Below are positions 1 through 7,598 of a stretch of DNA of 26,423 bases, one piece after another; the stretch's first letter is position 1, and each line of letters opens with the position of its first letter. The position numbers and the translations under genes were made by a program. Origin of the DNA: an uncultured Ruminococcus sp. (GTDB lineage Bacteria > Bacillota > Clostridia > Oscillospirales > Ruminococcaceae); contig UQYK01000022.1 of NCBI GenBank assembly GCA_900545285.1, forward strand, positions 1 to 26,423, read 5' to 3'. The notes under the pieces are model-generated. The model had not been told where the DNA came from. It did no database searches and worked only from the letters and a program-made list of their open reading frames with translations.

Positions 1-301
1 CCTGCTCCGCCAGTTCCCGAATGATGTTGGTTTCGATGATATAAACCTTATCGGACAGGGGCAGGTTTTCTTCAATGGTGCGGGTCGGGCTGGACGTCAG
101 CATTAACGTATATAAAAAGCTCTTCGGTGCTGCTTCTTCTGCGGTTTCCAGATAATCCATAGAAACATTGCACCGTTCAGATGCCATTTTTAAAATTTCG
201 CGGTTATAGCACGGAATCCCCAGACGATTTGCGATCAATTCGCCGATTTCCCGTCCGCCGCTTGCGTATTCTCGTTCAATTGTGATAATTCGATGACTCA
301 T
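1..301 (-). CDS. Cytidylate kinase-like family protein (partial, N-terminal 100 residues)
   Basis: The gene starts at the ATG whose complement lies at 299-301 and runs off the left edge, so only about 100 residues are visible. The N-terminus reads MSHRIITIEREYASGGREIG, followed by a helix and GIPCYNREIL. This is the pattern of the cytidylate-kinase-like P-loop family (AAA-type nucleoside kinase fold), where a glycine-rich loop sits in a xREYxSGGREIG motif. The loop here has Ala where Gly is common (YASGG). A GGAGG ribosome site lies at about 307-311. The family is widespread in Firmicutes and its substrate is usually not established, so a CMP kinase role in nucleotide salvage should not be assumed. 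The C-terminal half and any downstream neighbours are outside the window. Confidence 0.8.
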   Translation of the reverse strand, partial: MSHRIITIEREYASGGREIGELIANRLGIPCYNREILKMASERCNVSMDYLETAEEAAPKSFLYTLMLTSSPTRTIEENLPLSDKVYIIETNIIRELAEQ

Positions 302-374
302 AGAAATGCCTCCATCCTTGTGAATTGTATCGTCTACACCTGTCTGCGCAGGCACCAACGATTTCGTATATATC

Positions 375-380
375 ATTATA
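375..380 (-). promoter_or_regulatory. Probable extended -10 element for the cytidylate-kinase-like gene
   Basis: The minus strand reads TGTTATAAT, a perfect -10 hexamer with a TGn extension, about 75 nt upstream of the start codon at 301. No good -35 hexamer is seen at 17 nt, which is compatible with an extended -10 promoter. The remainder of 302-490 is AT-rich and shows only a weak TTGTG/CACAA inverted repeat (471-486) just past the glucanase stop codon. Confidence 0.45.
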
Positions 381-490
381 ACACATTTTCAGAAAAATTG
401 CATGCTTTTGTATCAATTTTTTCGCAAATTCACAAATTTCTGCGTTTTCACTATTCAATTATTTAAGTTTTTGTGCAATTTCACAACAGA

Positions 491-2629
491 TTACTGTACT
501 GCATTCTGAATTGCCTGGATAATTTCAGGATAGTACCAGGTGCAGTCCTTCCGGTTCAGCAATGCAAAGCCGTCCTTCTTTTCTCCGCTGTCCCAGACGA
601 AGCACTTAATACCCTTCTTCTTGGCAGCGCTGATATAATAACCGTACCATGCTGCACGGGCAGAGGTGTTTTCATTCTTGTTGATTGCACCGCACTCGTC
701 AATGATTACCGGTATGCCCTTGCTGATAAAGGTATCAGACAGATACTGGAAGGTGTCGTCCAGTTCTTTTTTATCTGCATCGCTGCCCCAGTCCGAACGG
801 CTGTCCTCATTGCCGCAGAATTTCCACGGTGCATAGATGTGCAGGGAAACAATTACATGATCATCCTTCGGCACAATCAAGCCATTCACCGCATTTTTCT
901 CCACGGACTGCGCATATGTGGATACAATTACAGTACGATCCGTATTCGAGCCGCCGGAGCTGCGGACTGTGTCCACAAATGCTTGATACAGCGCATTGAT
1001 TACATCATAGGATTCCTGCGTACCGCCGGTCCATTCTTCTGCGGAACCAATGACACGCGGTTCATTCATACCCTCAAAAATCAGGCGGTGATCATAGTCC
1101 TGGAATTCAGCGCAGATCTGCTTCCAGATATTTGTGAGCGTTGCTTTATCGCTGTCCAGCTTGTCCTTTGTCGGGGTCAGCCACAGGGCATCGTCATGAT
1201 GTACGTTCAGAATGACATACAGGCCATTCTGATAAGCATAGTCTACGATTTCCTTGACACGTGCCATCCAGTCCCCGTCAATGGTGCCGTCTGCCGACAT
1301 GTGCTCGCCCCAGGTTACCGGAATCCGCACCGCATTGAAGCCTGCCTGCTGTACTGCATCAATCATTGCCTGTGTGGTTTTCGGATTTCCCCAGCCAGTC
1401 TCCGTGTCACTGGAAGAGGTATTATAGCTGTCCATGGTATTTCCCAGATTCCAGCCCACTCTAATATTTTCCACAATCTGTGCGCTGGACATAGCGTTTA
1501 CTTCTTCCTTGGTGGGCGTGCTTCCGGAAACCGCAGCCACTTCACCGCCGCCGCTCTCCTCTTCGTTGGATTTCGGCTCTGTTGTCGTTGTGGCACCAGT
1601 GCTGTTGCTGTACCGGACGCTCACCTTGTCTAAGGTAATGCTGCCCTGATCGCTCCACCAGAAGCCCAGCATCAGATCCCCGTTGTTGTCAATGTTCTCC
1701 TTGACATCATCCGGAATAATCCAGGTAAGGGACAGATTGGAAGCGTCTGTGAAAACGCACACATTTTCTGTCTGGTACCAGCCCTTATCGGTTTCGCAGG
1801 AAGCGCCTTCTGTCACAGAAGCACCAAATGCGCCGGTAAATTTTCCAAGAGAGCCGCCGCCGGTGATGTCAAAGGTAACGGTCTGGAGTGTATCATCTGC
1901 TCCGACAAGATCGGAAATTGGAATTTTTACCGTTTTTGCAGCTTCATCATTATAGCTGAGCGTTGCAGACGGACTGGTAGAATTGGTGCCGTCTACAGGC
2001 ACTTCCTTGGTTCGGGTATAGGTGCAGACAATACTGGAAAGCTTTACTGTCTGCACATTGCTCCACCAGTGTCCGAACAGCACCTGTCCGCTGGGATCAA
2101 TGTAGGACTGAATTTCCGTGGGCACATTCCAGGTGATCTCTGCATAAGCGCTGTTATAGGACTGCTCAAAGTCCGGTGCCTGATACCAGCCCTCATCAGT
2201 TGCGCTGGAACAATCCTCTGTTACAGAAACTCCAAATCCGCCCTTATAATCACCCAGGCTGGTATTGCCGTCCTCAGAATACACAATGAATGTAAAGGAC
2301 TGTACCACATCGCCCTCTTCCAGGAAATTGCTGAGCTGTGCCTTATAGTTGTTTGTCGAATCACTCTCCCGGTTCAGCATGGCGTTGATGTCAGAAATTT
2401 CTGTTCCCAGTGTAGAGGATACCGTTTCTGTGGGGCTGACATGCACGGTTGTTGCTTCTGTTTCCGCTTCTGTTTCTGCCGGTTCGGCAGCAGAGCTTTC
2501 CTCTGCCACAGTGGTTTTTTCAGCCTTGGAACTGCTGTCGTCGCCGGATGATTTTCCACACCCGGCAAAAGCAGTAGCTGTCATAGCACCGGCCAGGAGC
2601 AGTGCTGCGAGTTTTCTCCATTGCTTCAT
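491..2629 (-). CDS. Lipoprotein GH5 endo-beta-glucanase with two tandem CBM-like modules
   Basis: A 712-aa secreted glycoside hydrolase, predicted to act on beta-1,4-glucans (cellulose, mixed-linkage glucan or xyloglucan). Residues 1-24 form a lipoprotein signal peptide with lipobox FAGC (Cys24), so the enzyme should be tethered to the outer face of the membrane. A Ser/Glu/Ala/Thr linker (about 25-70) leads to two related beta-sandwich-like modules (about 75-205 and 220-342). Both carry the pattern GxFGxSVTE, a Thr-Asp-x-Gly-Trp-Tyr-Gln motif and a Phe-Gly/Gly-Phe-x-Trp-Trp-Ser block, as in carbohydrate-binding modules of ruminococcal and eubacterial GH5 enzymes. After a second linker comes a GH5 barrel (about 380-712): GWNLGNTMD, VRIPVTW, NVHHD, FEGMNEPR with acid/base Glu523, HIYAPW, and IIDECGAI with nucleophile Glu645. 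The motifs fit subfamily GH5_4 best, but that needs a search. The ribosome site AAAGGA is a few bases upstream of the ATG. No dockerin is seen. Confidence 0.9.
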   Translation of the reverse strand: MKQWRKLAALLLAGAMTATAFAGCGKSSGDDSSSKAEKTTVAEESSAAEPAETEAETEATTVHVSPTETVSSTLGTEISDINAMLNRESDSTNNYKAQLSNFLEEGDVVQSFTFIVYSEDGNTSLGDYKGGFGVSVTEDCSSATDEGWYQAPDFEQSYNSAYAEITWNVPTEIQSYIDPSGQVLFGHWWSNVQTVKLSSIVCTYTRTKEVPVDGTNSTSPSATLSYNDEAAKTVKIPISDLVGADDTLQTVTFDITGGGSLGKFTGAFGASVTEGASCETDKGWYQTENVCVFTDASNLSLTWIIPDDVKENIDNNGDLMLGFWWSDQGSITLDKVSVRYSNSTGATTTTEPKSNEEESGGGEVAAVSGSTPTKEEVNAMSSAQIVENIRVGWNLGNTMDSYNTSSSDTETGWGNPKTTQAMIDAVQQAGFNAVRIPVTWGEHMSADGTIDGDWMARVKEIVDYAYQNGLYVILNVHHDDALWLTPTKDKLDSDKATLTNIWKQICAEFQDYDHRLIFEGMNEPRVIGSAEEWTGGTQESYDVINALYQAFVDTVRSSGGSNTDRTVIVSTYAQSVEKNAVNGLIVPKDDHVIVSLHIYAPWKFCGNEDSRSDWGSDADKKELDDTFQYLSDTFISKGIPVIIDECGAINKNENTSARAAWYGYYISAAKKKGIKCFVWDSGEKKDGFALLNRKDCTWYYPEIIQAIQNAVQ

Positions 2630-2674
2630 GTTTGGATTCCTTTCTATAGACAGGGGTGACCATCATCACCCATC

Positions 2675-2726
2675 AAAAAGGCGGTGAACGCCGGAACGCT
2701 TTCGCATTCCCAGCGCATTCACCGCC
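2675..2726 (-). terminator. Intrinsic terminator downstream of pduL
   Basis: The 9-bp inverted repeat GGCGGTGAA/TTCACCGCC (2680-2688 and 2718-2726) encloses a further stem capped by a GAAA tetraloop, followed on the minus strand by TTTTT. It lies about 100 nt after the pduL stop and about 45 nt before the GH5 start. That leaves little room for an independent GH5 promoter, and none was recognised, so GH5 may depend partly on readthrough. Confidence 0.8.
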
Positions 2727-2828
2727 AATCTATTGCAAAATATGTATGCGCGTTTTCCGGCAGTATTTCACACCGCAAGCGGCAATCCATACTACAAGCT
2801 ACGTCAAAAAAGGGAAATCACAGCGGAA

Positions 2829-3410
2829 TTAGTCTACTGTTACAATTTCACCCATCAGGTCGCGCGGTGCGCTGATTGCATTGGATTCATCGGTATCGAT
2901 ATGCATTGCAGTTGCATAATTCGGAGATACACGGCAAACCACGTCACCCAGAATGGCCTTACGGCCGTTGGTTTCTACCCGAACCCAAACGATATCCTTG
3001 TCCTTTACGCCTGCCTTTGCAGCATCTTCCGGTGTAAAGTGAATGTGACGCTTTGCAACAATTACGCCTTCTGCAATTTCCAGTTCGCCGGCCGGGCCGA
3101 CAATCTTACATGCGCCGGAGCCTGCTACATCACCGGATTCCCGGATCGGAGCAGCGATACCGATAGAACGTGCATCGGTTGCAGACAGTTCTACCTGATT
3201 GGCGCTGCGGAACGGGCCAAGGATAGAAACATTCGGCAATTCCTTTTTCGGGCCGACAATTGTTACGCGCTCTTCACTGGCAAACTGTCCCGGCTGTGAC
3301 AGCATTTTCTTTACAGTCAGTTCCTTGCCTTCTCCAAACAAAACAGCAAAAGCCTCCGCTGTCAGATGTACGTGTCTGGCAGAAGTCTCCACGATAAATT
3401 TCTCAGACAT
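2829..3410 (-). CDS. pduL: PduL-type phosphate propanoyl/acetyltransferase
   Basis: A 193-aa PTAC (PduL) family enzyme, which interconverts acyl-CoA plus phosphate with acyl-phosphate plus CoA and is non-homologous to classical Pta. The two-repeat layout is clear: first repeat motif ARHVHLT (His13, His15), second repeat AKRHIHFTPEDA (His122, His124) and the C-terminal MHIDTDESNA motif (His170), which together supply the di-zinc ligands in PduL structures. No N-terminal encapsulation peptide precedes the first repeat and no microcompartment genes are nearby, so the likely role is free cytosolic acetyl-CoA to acetyl-phosphate conversion, feeding acetate kinase and using acetyl-CoA made by the PFL locus downstream in this window. 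The start at 3410 is chosen over an in-frame ATG 15 nt upstream because GGAGG precedes it at 8-nt spacing. Confidence 0.92.
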   Translation of the reverse strand: MSEKFIVETSARHVHLTAEAFAVLFGEGKELTVKKMLSQPGQFASEERVTIVGPKKELPNVSILGPFRSANQVELSATDARSIGIAAPIRESGDVAGSGACKIVGPAGELEIAEGVIVAKRHIHFTPEDAAKAGVKDKDIVWVRVETNGRKAILGDVVCRVSPNYATAMHIDTDESNAISAPRDLMGEIVTVD

Positions 3411-3488
3411 GATAAAAACCTCCAATAGGATGATTCAGCAGATGCCATTTCTTGTATTCTCTACAAAAAGCACTGCATTCTGTTTCTT

Positions 3489-3517
3489 ATTGTACTACTT
3501 TTTTCCGGATTCGTCAA
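3489..3517 (-). promoter_or_regulatory. pduL promoter
   Basis: On the minus strand TTGACG (3517-3512), a 17-nt spacer and TACAAT (3494-3489) form a good sigma-A type promoter about 80 nt upstream of the pduL start. It is divergent from the corC promoter. Confidence 0.75.
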
Positions 3518-3569
3518 GAGGATTTCTGTAAAATCCGTGGAAAGCTGGCGAAAAAAACCAGCGAAGCCC

Positions 3570-3598
3570 TTGATTCTTCCTGCATTTTATGGTATGAT
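3570..3598 (+). promoter_or_regulatory. corC promoter
   Basis: TTGATT (3570-3575), a 17-nt spacer and TATGAT (3593-3598) resemble a sigma-A promoter. The predicted leader of roughly 155 nt holds a CAGATTT/AAATCTG hairpin near 3654-3671. I see no M-box Mg2+ riboswitch. Confidence 0.65.
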
Positions 3599-3762
3599 AA
3601 AGAAATAGTATGAAAAAGCTTGTCTGCATCCGCCGATTTTTCGTTGCTTTCGTCAGATTTTAGAAAATCTGCGAAAAGCGCACGGCAGCCTGCATGCACG
3701 CTGACTCTGCATCAAGCACAAAAACGATTTTTCTTTTATTTTATGTTCGGGAGGAACGACTT

Positions 3763-5022
3763 TTGTTTACTGTCATACCAATCTTAATCCTGGTGGCATT
3801 TTCTGCCCTGTTTTCCAGCACGGAAACAGCCTTTGCCTGCGTCAACAAAATCCGGCTCAAGCACATGGCGGATTCCGGTGACAAGCGCGCAGTACACGCT
3901 CTGGATATCGCAAACCGTTACGAACAGGCACTGACTGCAATTCTGGTGGGAAACAACGTAGTAAATATCGGTGCCTCTTCTCTTGCAACGATTTTCTTCA
4001 CAGAACACTTTGGTTCTGCCGGTGCGGCAATTTCTACAATTGTTATGACAATCCTGGTTCTCACCTTCGGAGAAGTACTGCCGAAATCCTATGCCAAGTC
4101 GCATGCAGATAAGCTTGCACTGGCACTAGGTGGTATTCTTTCTAAGTTCACACGGCTCATGACACCGTTTGTCGTGCTCTTCGGTCTGCTGTCCCGTGCA
4201 TTTAAGCCAAAGGAAGAAGCGCCTAGCGTCACAGAAGACGAATTAAAATACATCATTGACGAAATCGAAGAAGAAGGTGTCCTGGAAGAACAGGAAAGCG
4301 ATCTGGTCATTTCAGCGCTCCAGTTTGATGAAACCTCGGTGAGTCAGATTCTGATTCCCCGTGTCCAGATTGTGGCACTCCCGGCGGATGCCACCATTGC
4401 AGATGCACAAAAGCTGTTTCTGGACAATCATTTTTCCCGGTTTCCCATCTATGAAAAGGATATGGACAACATTATCGGCATGATCACCAACAAGGATTTC
4501 TTCCGTCTGATCTGCGGCCAGTACCATTCCCTTTCCGACATTATCCAAAACGTGATTTACGTCCCGGAAACCAAGCGTATCAGCGATATTCTCCGGGATA
4601 TGCAGCACGCAAAAACCCACCTGGCAATTGTTGTCGATCAATACGGCGGCACAAAGGGTATGGTTACGCTGGAAGATATCATTGAACAGCTGGTCGGTGA
4701 CATCTATGATGAAAGCGATGAGGTGATACATGAGTTCCAGAAAACCGCACCGCACACCTACACCATTGCCGGCTCCTTCAGTATCAACGATGTATGTGCT
4801 GCGCTGGAAGAATGTGACGCGCCGCCGCAGATTCCGGAAACCGACTCCACCACTGTGGGAGGATGGATTATGGAACTGCTGGGGCACATCCCGGAATCCG
4901 GCGAAACCGCCGATTGGGAAAACTTCCACTTTACCGTCCTGGACGCTGAAAATCAGGCTGTCAAAACAATTCGTTTAAAGGTTACGCCCCCGGAATCGGA
5001 GGATGCAAAAGCCAACGCCTGA
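3763..5022 (+). CDS. CorC/HlyC (CNNM-type) divalent cation transporter
   Basis: A 419-aa integral membrane protein of the CorB/CorC (CNNM, formerly HlyC/CorC) family, associated with Mg2+ and Co2+ export or homeostasis. The DUF21/CNNM membrane domain covers about residues 1-150, with STETAF near residue 19 and GEVLPKSYAK at about 103-112. A CBS pair follows (about 195-310; VVDQYGGTKGMVTLEDIIEQ is its hallmark second half), then a CorC_HlyC C-terminal domain (about 325-407). I choose TTG at 3763 because GGGAGG at 3749-3754 sits 8 nt upstream; the in-frame ATG at 3694 would put the ribosome site inside the gene and add a non-hydrophobic extension. The gene converges with a CorA-type channel and shares its terminator. 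Confidence 0.9.
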   Translation: MFTVIPILILVAFSALFSSTETAFACVNKIRLKHMADSGDKRAVHALDIANRYEQALTAILVGNNVVNIGASSLATIFFTEHFGSAGAAISTIVMTILVLTFGEVLPKSYAKSHADKLALALGGILSKFTRLMTPFVVLFGLLSRAFKPKEEAPSVTEDELKYIIDEIEEEGVLEEQESDLVISALQFDETSVSQILIPRVQIVALPADATIADAQKLFLDNHFSRFPIYEKDMDNIIGMITNKDFFRLICGQYHSLSDIIQNVIYVPETKRISDILRDMQHAKTHLAIVVDQYGGTKGMVTLEDIIEQLVGDIYDESDEVIHEFQKTAPHTYTIAGSFSINDVCAALEECDAPPQIPETDSTTVGGWIMELLGHIPESGETADWENFHFTVLDAENQAVKTIRLKVTPPESEDAKANA

Positions 5023-5040
5023 AAAACATTACACGCATAG

Positions 5041-5085
5041 AAAAAGCCTGTTCTCCCAATTCTCCGGGGAAACAGGCCTTTTTTA
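5041..5085. terminator. Bidirectional terminator between corC and corA
   Basis: AAAAAGCCTGTT and AAACAGGCCTTTTTT form a hairpin with A and T tracts on either side, so it can terminate both converging genes. Confidence 0.85.
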
Positions 5086-5092
5086 TATCGTT

Positions 5093-6022
5093 TTATTGTT
5101 TTTTGTATTTAAACAGCATCAGCGCCACAACCACAGTCAGCACAACTGCAATCATGGTCGGGAACCAAGTATGTTCCGCGCCCGGCAAATCCAGGGTATT
5201 CATACCATAAAAGCTGAATACCATTGTCGGAATCGCCAGAATGATCGTCACCATTGTGAGTCGCCACATGACAATATTCAGGTTATTGGAGATGACAGAG
5301 CCGAAAGCATCCACCACACCGGACAAAATGCCTGAATAGATGCTGGCCATCTCTTGTGCCTGTTTCAACTCGATCAGCACGTCTTCCAGCAAATCCTGAT
5401 CTTCCTCATAGAGTTTCACCACACGCCCTCGCAAAATCTTATTCATAGTGACATCATTGGACTTGAGAGATGTGGAAAAATAAATCAGGGATTTTTCCAG
5501 TTCCAGCATCTGCATCAACTCGTGATTTTTCATTGCCCCATGGAGTTTTCGCTGCATGGCGCTGGACGTTTTATCAATTTGTTTCAGATAGACCAGGAAA
5601 GAAGCCGTAATGTTCATCATCAGGCGCAGTACAAACTGTGTCCGGAACTGTGTCTGAATATTCCGGATTCTGCCGCCTACCACATCATCAATGATCTTGT
5701 TTTCCCGAAATGAAATGGTGAAAACATAGTGATTGGTCAGAATAATGCCAAGTGGCATGGTATAAAACACCAGGGTATCGTCCTTATCGACTTCTGAAAC
5801 CGCTGTATCGACAATAATCAGCGTCTGATCTTCTTCCTGTTCCACACGGGAGGATTCCTCTTCATCCAACGAGGATTTTAAAAAGTCGCTGTCCAGACCG
5901 TATGTGTCAATCAGCATTTTCCGTTCCTGCGCGGTGGGGTCCACAACAGACACCCAACAGCCGGGTGTAATGGAGTCCAACTCAATCAAACGGTTTGCCA
6001 CTGTTTTGTAGTATGAAATCAA
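5093..6022 (-). CDS. corA: CorA-family magnesium transporter
   Basis: A 309-aa CorA-type Mg2+ (possibly Co2+/Ni2+) channel. It has the usual acidic cytoplasmic N-terminal funnel (GCWVSVVDPT near the start), a long helical middle, a first membrane helix ending in the signature YGMN (Gly273-Met274-Asn275) and a second membrane helix followed by a basic tail YKKQ. The reading frame opens at a GTG (6034) but that codon overlaps the apparent ribosome site. A TTG four codons later (6022) lies 8 nt after AGGTGG and gives the typical family start M-I-S-Y-Y-K-T, so I prefer 6022. Directly upstream is a short translated-looking ORF (6051-6137), suggesting leader-controlled expression. Confidence 0.9.
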   Translation of the reverse strand: MISYYKTVANRLIELDSITPGCWVSVVDPTAQERKMLIDTYGLDSDFLKSSLDEEESSRVEQEEDQTLIIVDTAVSEVDKDDTLVFYTMPLGIILTNHYVFTISFRENKIIDDVVGGRIRNIQTQFRTQFVLRLMMNITASFLVYLKQIDKTSSAMQRKLHGAMKNHELMQMLELEKSLIYFSTSLKSNDVTMNKILRGRVVKLYEEDQDLLEDVLIELKQAQEMASIYSGILSGVVDAFGSVISNNLNIVMWRLTMVTIILAIPTMVFSFYGMNTLDLPGAEHTWFPTMIAVVLTVVVALMLFKYKKQ

Positions 6023-6050
6023 ACCGAATACCACCTTTCTGCAAGGCAGT

Positions 6051-6137
6051 TCAGCCGGATTTACGGCCGAAGCTGTCCCTGCAATGATTCAATTTACCGT
6101 TTTCCCTGCACGACAAGGGATATGGGTCAGCGTTCAT
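6051..6137 (-). CDS. Upstream ORF (28 codons), possible corA leader peptide
   Basis: AGGAGG about 6 nt before an ATG at 6137 opens a 28-codon frame encoding a small polar peptide (starts MNADPYPLSC, contains two Cys and several Arg/Lys) that stops at 6051, 28 nt before the proposed corA TTG. An 8-bp inverted repeat, TTCGGCCG/CGGCTGAA, spans the uORF stop codon and lies just upstream of the corA ribosome site. Translation of the uORF could therefore open or close the corA site. The peptide has no recognised homologue; its being a leader rests on position, ribosome site strength and the hairpin. Confidence 0.5.
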   Translation of the reverse strand: MNADPYPLSCRENGKLNHCRDSFGRKSG

Positions 6138-6290
6138 GCCGTACCTCCTATCTTTTTTGATCTGCTTTTTCTGTATCTGCACATAACTGCATCTTATCTG
6201 CCATTCTATCATACGAAAAAGCGCAAGAAATTGTTTGCGGCACTTGCCTTGAAAAAAGAAAATGACTTTTTTCATGCCCTTTTATTATAA

Positions 6291-6328
6291 CAAAAAAAAC
6301 TGCCTTTTGCAAGGCAGTTTTTTGTTTT
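6291..6328. terminator. Bidirectional intrinsic terminator after pflA
   Basis: A perfect 10-bp stem AAACTGCCTT/AAGGCAGTTT (6297-6320) with a TTGC loop has T-rich tracts in both directions. It lies about 50 nt past the pflA stop and closes the PFL operon. Confidence 0.9.
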
Positions 6329-6369
6329 TTTCAGTTTTTTCTCAGGAAATTAAAAAAAGTATAGAAATG

Positions 6370-7128
6370 TTATTTTTGGATTTCCTCCCGCAGGCGATCT
6401 TTAATTCCTTCGAAAATCACATTTTTGGCGTGCACCGCCTGTTCCTTTGTGGCTGCTGGAATTCCCTTCAGCGGATAGTCAATGCCCAGATTCTCATACT
6501 TGACTTCGCCCATAGTATGATACGGCAAAACATCCAGTGCCTTCAGATTCTCCAGGCCGCCGATAAAGTGCCCCAGCCGGCGCAGAAAAACGTCATTCAG
6601 TGTAATGCCCGGCACGACAACATGCCGAATCCAGACCGGCACCTTCTTTTCATTCAGATACTCCGCAAATTCCAGAATATGCTGATTGCTCTGACCGGTC
6701 AGTTTCCGATGCTCTGCATCATCAATGTGCTTGATATCCAGCATTACCAGATCTGTAGCCGCCATTAAACGATCGAACTCCGGACGGCGCTCCTGCCGGA
6801 ACAAAATGCCGGAGGAATCCAGACATGTGTGAATGCCTCTTTTCTTGGCCGTTTCAAACAGCTCTGTGAGGAACTCCATCTGCACCAGCGGTTCGCCGCC
6901 GGTCGCTGTGATACCGCCGTCATGCAAAAACTCCTTGATGCCATCATATTCCTTCAGCAGTGATTCCACACTACGCAGATTTTCCCGGTTGTCCTTTTCA
7001 ATGGGCCAGGTGTCCGGATTGTGACAATACTGACACCGCATGGGACAGCCCTGAAAAAATATGACAAACCGAATGCCCGGGCCGTCCACTGTCCCAAAGC
7101 TTTCCGTAGAATGAATGTGTCCTTCCAT
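6370..7128 (-). CDS. pflA: Pyruvate formate-lyase activating enzyme (radical SAM)
   Basis: A 252-aa glycyl-radical-enzyme activase. The N-terminus reads GHIHSTESFGTVDGPGIRFV, then FFQGCPMRCQYCHNPDTW with the radical-SAM cluster ligands Cys28, Cys32 and Cys35 (CxxxCxxC), then TGGEPL, which binds S-adenosylmethionine. Length and motifs match PflA closely, with no extra ferredoxin domain as found in other activases. It should use SAM and an electron donor to place the radical on Gly54 of the separate radical-domain protein encoded just upstream. The start at 7128 follows AAGGAG at 6-nt spacing; an upstream in-frame extension to 7248 would run through intergenic hairpins. It is the last gene of the operon. 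Confidence 0.95.
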   Translation of the reverse strand: MEGHIHSTESFGTVDGPGIRFVIFFQGCPMRCQYCHNPDTWPIEKDNRENLRSVESLLKEYDGIKEFLHDGGITATGGEPLVQMEFLTELFETAKKRGIHTCLDSSGILFRQERRPEFDRLMAATDLVMLDIKHIDDAEHRKLTGQSNQHILEFAEYLNEKKVPVWIRHVVVPGITLNDVFLRRLGHFIGGLENLKALDVLPYHTMGEVKYENLGIDYPLKGIPAATKEQAVHAKNVIFEGIKDRLREEIQK

Positions 7129-7156
7129 ATTTTTCTCCTTTCTGTCAACATTTACT

Positions 7157-7265
7157 CCAGAATACCGCCCGATCTGTTTGAGCACAGCCCGACAGCATGT
7201 ATTTTGCCCAGACCGAGCCGCGGTATTCTGGTACAACAATGGGCGCACATATACTGTACGCCCAT
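7157..7265 (-). promoter_or_regulatory. Two strong hairpins between the radical-domain gene and pflA
   Basis: The 174-nt gap holds two RNA-scale structures. The first (7239-7265) pairs ATGGGCG with CGCCCAT, extendable to 10 bp. The second pairs CCAGAATACCGC with GCGGTATTCTGG (7157-7168 and 7220-7231), a perfect 12-bp stem that continues inward with G-U-tolerant pairing after a 3-nt bulge. Neither is followed by a convincing minus-strand U tract, so I read them as mRNA processing, stabilising or attenuating elements that could uncouple pflA level from the upstream genes. Confidence 0.6.
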
Positions 7266-7302
7266 CATTACTTTTTTACTTTACCGCTTCGGTACAGTTC
7301 TC

Positions 7303-7542
7303 TTAGAGAGATGCGTGGAAGGTTCTGGTGATAACGTCATCCTGCTGTTCTTTTGTCAGCTTGATGAAGTTTACAGCATAACCGCTGACACGGATTGTCA
7401 GCTGCGGATACTTTTCCGGATGAGCCTGTGCATCCAGCAGAGTCTCACGATTCAGTACGTTTACATTCAGATGGTGACCGCCTTTTTCAGCATAGCCGTC
7501 CAGCAGGCCAACCAGATTTTCAATTTGTTTTTCGTTTGCCAT
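7303..7542 (-). CDS. grcA: Stand-alone glycyl radical domain of pyruvate formate-lyase (GrcA/YfiD-like)
   Basis: A 79-aa protein that is essentially the C-terminal radical domain of PFL and little else: LVGLLDGY, GGHHLNVNVLNRETLLDA, HPEKYPQLTIRVSGYAV, then EQQDDVITRTF. Gly54 in RVSGYAV corresponds to E. coli PflB Gly734, the radical carrier. E. coli GrcA (YfiD) is a spare domain that rescues oxygen-cleaved PFL, but there the main enzyme retains its own copy. Here the neighbouring PFL core has none, so this protein is expected to be an obligatory subunit. The start at 7542 follows a perfect AAGGAGG at 8-nt spacing. A longer in-frame start at 7602 overlaps the preceding gene and would add a non-homologous stretch, so it is rejected. 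Confidence 0.93.
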   Translation of the reverse strand: MANEKQIENLVGLLDGYAEKGGHHLNVNVLNRETLLDAQAHPEKYPQLTIRVSGYAVNFIKLTKEQQDDVITRTFHASL

Positions 7543-7598
7543 AATAAATTCCTCCTTGCAGAATTTACAAATAGGATAATCCTGGGATTCGTGAAAAA

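Noticed and set aside
471..486. Inverted repeat TTGTG-N6-CACAA considered as a Rex or CRP-type operator
   Set aside because: It is 16 bp rather than the 18-bp Rex pattern and lies at the 3' end of the GH5 gene rather than at a promoter.
473..1633. A 386-codon plus-strand frame opposite the GH5 catalytic domain
   Set aside because: The GH5 motifs on the minus strand are unambiguous; the opposite frame is a shadow.
2829..3410. PduL considered as part of a bacterial microcompartment
   Set aside because: There is no encapsulation peptide and no shell-protein gene nearby; a cytosolic phosphotransacylase is simpler.
3605..3762. corC leader considered as an M-box Mg2+ riboswitch
   Set aside because: The conserved M-box core sequences are not seen; only a simple AT-rich hairpin is present.
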